A stretch of 8,958 nucleotides of DNA from Dehalococcoidia bacterium (GTDB lineage Bacteria > Chloroflexota > Dehalococcoidia > Dehalococcoidales > BS750m-G39), in NCBI GenBank assembly GCA_004375675.1, contig SOKR01000134.1, positions 1 to 8,958 on the forward strand. The letters are read 5' to 3'. The notes under the pieces are model-generated. The model saw nothing but the letters and a program-made list of their open reading frames with translations, was not told the DNA's origin and ran no database searches. Positions 6,308 through 8,958 of this stretch are shown here, one piece after another. Both the position numbers and the translations under genes were made by a program. Position 1 is the first letter of the stretch. Each line of letters opens with the position of its first letter.

Positions 6308-7391
6308 GCTCGCCTCCGTAAAGGTAATAAGCCGAGCAACTGCCCTCGGCGGAAACCATGCAGGGTCCGATTGGATTTTCGGGCGTGCAGGCTTTAGCGA
6401 AGAGCTTACAGTCGGCGGGCGTCTTAACCCCGCGCAGGATGTCGCCGCAGATACAGCCTTTATGCTCGACGGCGGGCGCCGTCTTAATATCGAAGTTAGC
6501 TTCGGCGTCGAAGCGTTGATATTTACTCCTAATCTTCAGTCCGCTGCCAGCAATCTCCCCCATTCCCCGCCAGCGGGCGGGAGAAGGCTCAAACACGCGT
6601 TCCATCAGCTTCAAGGCTATCTGGTTACCTTCAGGGCGCACCCCCCGCTTATAGGCTATCTCAACGCGTGACTCGCCCTTCTCCACCTGTTCCACCAGCA
6701 TTTCCACGCACTGCAGTATATCGAGTGGCTCGAAGCCGGAGATAACACAGGGAATGCCGTATTCCCGGGCGATAAACTCCCAGGGGTGCGAGCCGATAAT
6801 AGCGCTCACGTGCCCCGGGCAGACCAGCCCTTGAAGCTCCACCTCGCCCGAATCGAGCAGCGCCCTGATTACCGGTGGACATACTTTATGCAAAGAAAGG
6901 ACATGGTAGTTTTTTATCCCCTTCTCCTCAGCCTGGAGTATAGAGGCAGCGATAGTGGGTGCGGTGGTCTCGAAGCCAATGCCCAGAAAAACCACCGACT
7001 TATCGGGGTTAGCCCCGGCGATATCGAGGGCGTCCATGGTGGAATAGACCGTCTGCACCTCAGCGCCCTCGGCTTTAGCTTTTTCCAGGCTGGAACGGCT
7101 CCCCGGAACTTTGAGCATATCGCCGAAGGTGGCAATGATTACCCCGGGGATTTGCGAGAGAGCTATCGCCTTATCCAGGTCGGCGTTGGCGGTAACGCAG
7201 ATCGGACAGCCCGGCCCCGAAACCATCTCGATGGTCGACGGCAAAAGCTGGCGAATGCCGTACCGGAATATAGTTACGGTATGCCCCCCGCAGAACTCCA
7301 TGAAACGCGCCTTCTTTTTGGAGCGCTGCTGAATACGGGCAACAAGCCCCTCCCCCAGCTCCGAGCTGCGAAATTCGGTGATATACTTCAC
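6297..7391 (-). CDS. hypD: Hydrogenase maturation Fe-S protein HypD
   Basis: HypD is the scaffold that, complexed with HypC, holds and assembles the Fe(CN)2CO unit before transfer to the hydrogenase precursor. The 364-residue protein is of family length. Key signatures are FMEFCGGHT with C34, GPGCPICVT with C62 and C65, FLGIGFETTAP in the middle, HKVCPP and CPGHVSAIIG further on, and a C-terminal cluster-binding region with cysteines at 313, 315, 328, 335, 344 and 352. The start is GTG at 7391, overlapping the hypC stop as GTGA. It is preceded by the purine-rich GAGGGGGTGG (7405-7396). A nearby ATG at 7395 is out of frame and is not the start. The overlaps with hypC and hypE point to coupled translation, in keeping with the HypC-HypD complex. 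Confidence 0.97.
   Translation of the reverse strand: MKYITEFRSSELGEGLVARIQQRSKKKARFMEFCGGHTVTIFRYGIRQLLPSTIEMVSGPGCPICVTANADLDKAIALSQIPGVIIATFGDMLKVPGSRSSLEKAKAEGAEVQTVYSTMDALDIAGANPDKSVVFLGIGFETTAPTIAASILQAEEKGIKNYHVLSLHKVCPPVIRALLDSGEVELQGLVCPGHVSAIIGSHPWEFIAREYGIPCVISGFEPLDILQCVEMLVEQVEKGESRVEIAYKRGVRPEGNQIALKLMERVFEPSPARWRGMGEIAGSGLKIRSKYQRFDAEANFDIKTAPAVEHKGCICGDILRGVKTPADCKLFAKACTPENPIGPCMVSAEGSCSAYYLYGGERGG
6313..6317 (-). promoter_or_regulatory. Ribosome binding site deciding the hypE GTG start
   Basis: GGAGG on the minus strand is five bases before the GTG at 6307 and lies inside hypD. It supports GTG as the real hypE start and the 11-base overlap with hypD. Confidence 0.7.
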
Positions 7392-7612
7392 CCATCCACC
7401 CCCTCGGCTATTTCCCGCAGAATCTCCAGGGTTTCTTTAGCCTGTTCCTGGTCGAGGATATTGATAGCGTAGCCGGTATGCACCAGCACGTAGTCCCCGA
7501 CCCTGGCTTCGGGGGTGAGCCAGAGGCTGATGCGGCGGCTTATGCCGCCGATTTCGACATCGGCTTCTTTATCCTCTATTGAGGTAATCAAGGCGGGTAT
7601 CGCCAGGCACAT
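7388..7612 (-). CDS. hypC: Hydrogenase assembly chaperone HypC
   Basis: HypC is a small chaperone that carries the iron-cyanide-CO precursor with HypD and binds the hydrogenase large-subunit precursor. At 74 residues it has the usual length. It begins MCLAIP, with the essential Cys2 that becomes the N-terminal residue after methionine removal, and it carries the conserved VGDYVLVHTGYAI segment (38-50) including His45. GAGGA (7623-7619), six bases upstream of the ATG, overlaps the TGA stop of the preceding flavin reductase gene. Its own TGA overlaps the GTG of hypD by four bases. The tail (about 55-74) is helical and acidic, as is common in the family. Confidence 0.97.
   Translation of the reverse strand: MCLAIPALITSIEDKEADVEIGGISRRISLWLTPEARVGDYVLVHTGYAINILDQEQAKETLEILREIAEGVDG
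7396..7405 (-). promoter_or_regulatory. Ribosome binding site deciding the hypD GTG start
   Basis: GAGGGGGTGG on the minus strand ends four bases before the GTG at 7391 and lies within the last codons of hypC. It supports a GTG start even though an out-of-frame ATG is present at 7395-7393. Confidence 0.6.
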
Positions 7613-7621
7613 AGCTTTTCC

Positions 7622-8188
7622 TCAAACGTTCTTTATCTCCTTGCCGATGCTGAAGGCGTCGGCAAAGGCATCGCCGATGGCATAGTACTTGCCGGGGACA
7701 AAGGCGAACGGCTTTACCTTGGTTATATCGGGCTGGCCGTCGGTCAGGCAGTCCTCGGAGACATGGGTCTCCACCACCTCGCCGATGACCAGGGCATGGC
7801 TCCCCATATTAAGAATGTGCCGAACCTCGCACTCCAGGTTTATCGGGCATTGCTCGACAAGCGGGGCGTTGGGCGTCTTGCCGTAGAAGACCTTGAACTT
7901 GCAGTCCTTTACCTTGTCGGTCTTGGCGCCGGAGATAATGCCGCAGTAATCGGTTTCCTTGACCAGTTCGCGGGAAGGAATGTTGACCGAGAAGGTCAAG
8001 TTACGCCTGATGCCCTTGAGGGAGTAGCGGGGGTGCTGCAGGGCGATGGAAACGGCGGGCGGGGTGCTGGCAGCGACACCGGTCCAGGCGACAGCGGCGA
8101 AGTCGGGTTTGCCGTCGACATCAGCCCCGACCAATACGGTGGGGTGGGCCCAGAGCATCGGCTGAGCCCCCATCTTCATTTTTTTCAT
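7622..8188 (-). CDS. Flavin reductase-like / flavoredoxin family protein
   Basis: This 188-residue protein belongs to the FMN-binding flavin reductase-like (split beta-barrel) family that includes flavoredoxin. Recognisable parts are HPTVLVGADVDGKPDFAAVA (15-34), the STPPAVSIAL strand (41-50) and RRNLTFSVNIPS (61-72). The ETDYCGIISGAKTDKV segment (78-93) corresponds to the typical 'D.CG..SG...DK' motif, with C82. ALVIGEVVETHV (132-143) is the late strand. No signal peptide or membrane segment is seen, so it is probably cytoplasmic. Members bind FMN and act as electron carriers or reductases using NAD(P)H or ferredoxin-type donors. The start ATG overlaps the hypF stop as ATGA, with GGGGAGG (8202-8196) seven bases upstream, and hypC follows after nine bases. 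Its place between hypF and hypC implies co-expression with hydrogenase maturation. A direct maturation role is only inference. Confidence 0.9.
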   Translation of the reverse strand: MKKMKMGAQPMLWAHPTVLVGADVDGKPDFAAVAWTGVAASTPPAVSIALQHPRYSLKGIRRNLTFSVNIPSRELVKETDYCGIISGAKTDKVKDCKFKVFYGKTPNAPLVEQCPINLECEVRHILNMGSHALVIGEVVETHVSEDCLTDGQPDITKVKPFAFVPGKYYAIGDAFADAFSIGKEIKNV

Positions 8189-8958
8189 AGTCTTGCCTCC
8201 CCTTCGTAAAAATTAGCAATCACCGCCTGCCCTAATGATACACCGCCGTCGTTAGGCGGCACCAGGCGGTGGGTAAGCACATCGAAACCTTCCTTTTGTA
8301 ATGCAGCCATCGTCAAACTCAATAACAGCCTGTTCTGAAAGACACCGCCGCTCAACGCCACCCGCTTTATGCCTGTGTCTTTGGATACTAACTTGCACAT
8401 CTCGGCGGTTATCTCGGCAACGGTGTTATGAAACTTCAGCGAGATTATGGGAGTCGGAACCTTATCCTTAACATCCCCCACTAAAGCCGACCAAAGCTCA
8501 CCTAACCTCACCACACCTGTTCCCTCCTCACTTTTGATAACAAAGGGATAGGCTTTTGCATTCATAGCATCGGCGGCTAACATCTCCAGCTCGATAGCCG
8601 CCTGCGCCTCGTAGTCTATCTCCCCCCTCACCCCCACCAGCGCCGAGACGGAGTCGAAGAGCCGCCCCGCGCTTGAGGTCAAAGGCGAGTTTATCTTTTT
8701 TTCTAGCTGCTGCTTTATTATCTCAACCTCGGCGGGATTGATTTCGCCAAGCGGCAGACCGTCTAATTCAAAGTCCTCGCCCAGCAGTGTGTAGAGATAG
8801 CTCAAAGCCATCCGGTAGGGCTTCTTTATTGCCACCGTTCCACCCGGCAGGGGCACATACTCAAAATGCCCCACCCGCTTAAAACCCTTCCAGTCGGCCA
8901 CCAGGAATTCGCCGCCCCAGATGGTGCCGTCGCTGCCGTAGCCCGTCCCGTCGAAAGC
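8185..8958 (-). CDS. hypF: Carbamoyltransferase HypF, C-terminal part (5' end beyond window)
   Basis: HypF converts carbamoyl phosphate and ATP to a carbamoyl-adenylate and transfers the carbamoyl group to the C-terminal cysteine of HypE. Only the last 257 residues are present; full HypF is about 750. The frame is open through the right edge, and the first visible residues, AFDGTGYGSDGTIWGGEFL, are the conserved nucleotide-binding part of the Kae1/TobZ-like carbamoyltransferase domain. Further motifs are FHNTVAE, ALSGGVFQNR (about fragment residues 201-210) and the closing PPNDGGVSLGQ. The acylphosphatase, zinc-finger and YrdC-like domains must lie outside. A GTG at 8901 is internal, not a start. 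The TGA stop overlaps the ATG of the flavin reductase gene by four bases. It is the most upstream visible gene of the hyp operon. Confidence 0.96.
   Translation of the reverse strand, partial: AFDGTGYGSDGTIWGGEFLVADWKGFKRVGHFEYVPLPGGTVAIKKPYRMALSYLYTLLGEDFELDGLPLGEINPAEVEIIKQQLEKKINSPLTSSAGRLFDSVSALVGVRGEIDYEAQAAIELEMLAADAMNAKAYPFVIKSEEGTGVVRLGELWSALVGDVKDKVPTPIISLKFHNTVAEITAEMCKLVSKDTGIKRVALSGGVFQNRLLLSLTMAALQKEGFDVLTHRLVPPNDGGVSLGQAVIANFYEGEARL

Noticed and set aside
6560..6586. GC-rich inverted repeat within hypD (CCCGCC-CGCT-GGCGGG), resembling a mobile palindromic element
   Set aside because: The encoded segment (SPARWRGMGEIAGSGL) aligns with the normal HypD 'WRG.G.I..SG' region without extra length, so it is ordinary coding sequence.
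6786..7472. Plus-strand open frame of 228 codons opposite hypD and hypC
   Set aside because: It is a shadow of two intact, motif-complete genes, with no convincing domain of its own.
8185..8901. A complete 238-residue gene starting at the GTG at 8901
   Set aside because: The frame is open to the window edge, and the residues before the GTG are the conserved HypF motif with DGTGYG, so it is an internal codon of hypF.
1..8958. CRISPR array, tRNA/rRNA genes, insertion sequence or prophage
   Set aside because: No regularly spaced repeats, no cloverleaf or rRNA-like stretches and no transposase or integrase motifs were seen. Genes fill nearly all of the window.

Overview
The window (8958 bases, moderately GC-rich, gene-dense) comes from an anaerobic prokaryote. 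The main evidence is a complete set of [NiFe]-hydrogenase maturation genes (hypF, C, D, E, A and B) lying beside an oxygen-sensitive type of Fe-S/flavin oxidoreductase pair and a methyltransferase-type uroporphyrinogen decarboxylase (URO-D) family protein. The protein flavour resembles Chloroflexota (class Dehalococcoidia) or deltaproteobacterial anaerobes. That is a judgement from memory, not a search, and there is no rRNA or other marker here to settle it.

Layout. The left arm (1-2799) is a plus-strand unit: the 3' part of a heterodisulfide-reductase/GlcF-like Fe-S protein, then 19 bases later a GlcD-like FAD-binding oxidoreductase. Everything from 2864 to 8958 is on the minus strand and converges on that unit. 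A short hairpin at 2800-2820 separates the two. Read in the direction of transcription (right to left), the minus strand holds hypF (3' part only), a flavin reductase/flavoredoxin family gene, hypC, hypD, hypE, hypA and hypB. After a 95-base gap with a good promoter-like sequence comes the URO-D family gene. The hyp genes are packed with 4-base overlaps (hypF/flavin reductase ATGA; hypC/hypD GTGA), an 11-base overlap (hypD/hypE), gaps of 0, 1 and 9 bases, and clear Shine-Dalgarno sequences, so this is a single operon. Its promoter and first gene(s) lie beyond the right edge.

How the genes work together. HypF and HypE make the cyanide ligands from carbamoyl phosphate. HypC and HypD carry the Fe(CN)2CO unit. 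HypA and HypB deliver nickel. Together they build the active site of [NiFe]-hydrogenases encoded elsewhere in the genome. The flavin reductase inside this operon is translationally coupled to hypF and is not one of the recognised maturation factors. The Fe-S/FAD pair probably oxidises an unidentified 2-hydroxyacid-like or other organic substrate and passes electrons to a carrier. The URO-D family protein is more likely a (corrinoid-linked) methyltransferase than a haem biosynthesis enzyme.

No tRNA, rRNA, CRISPR, insertion sequence or phage gene was seen. No stretch above about 100 bases is without a gene. The most unusual points are the flavin reductase in the hyp operon, the roughly 30-residue insertion in the Fe-S protein, the atypical sequences of the FAD protein and the URO-D protein, and a five-tract G-quadruplex motif spanning the hypB stop codon just upstream of the URO-D promoter.
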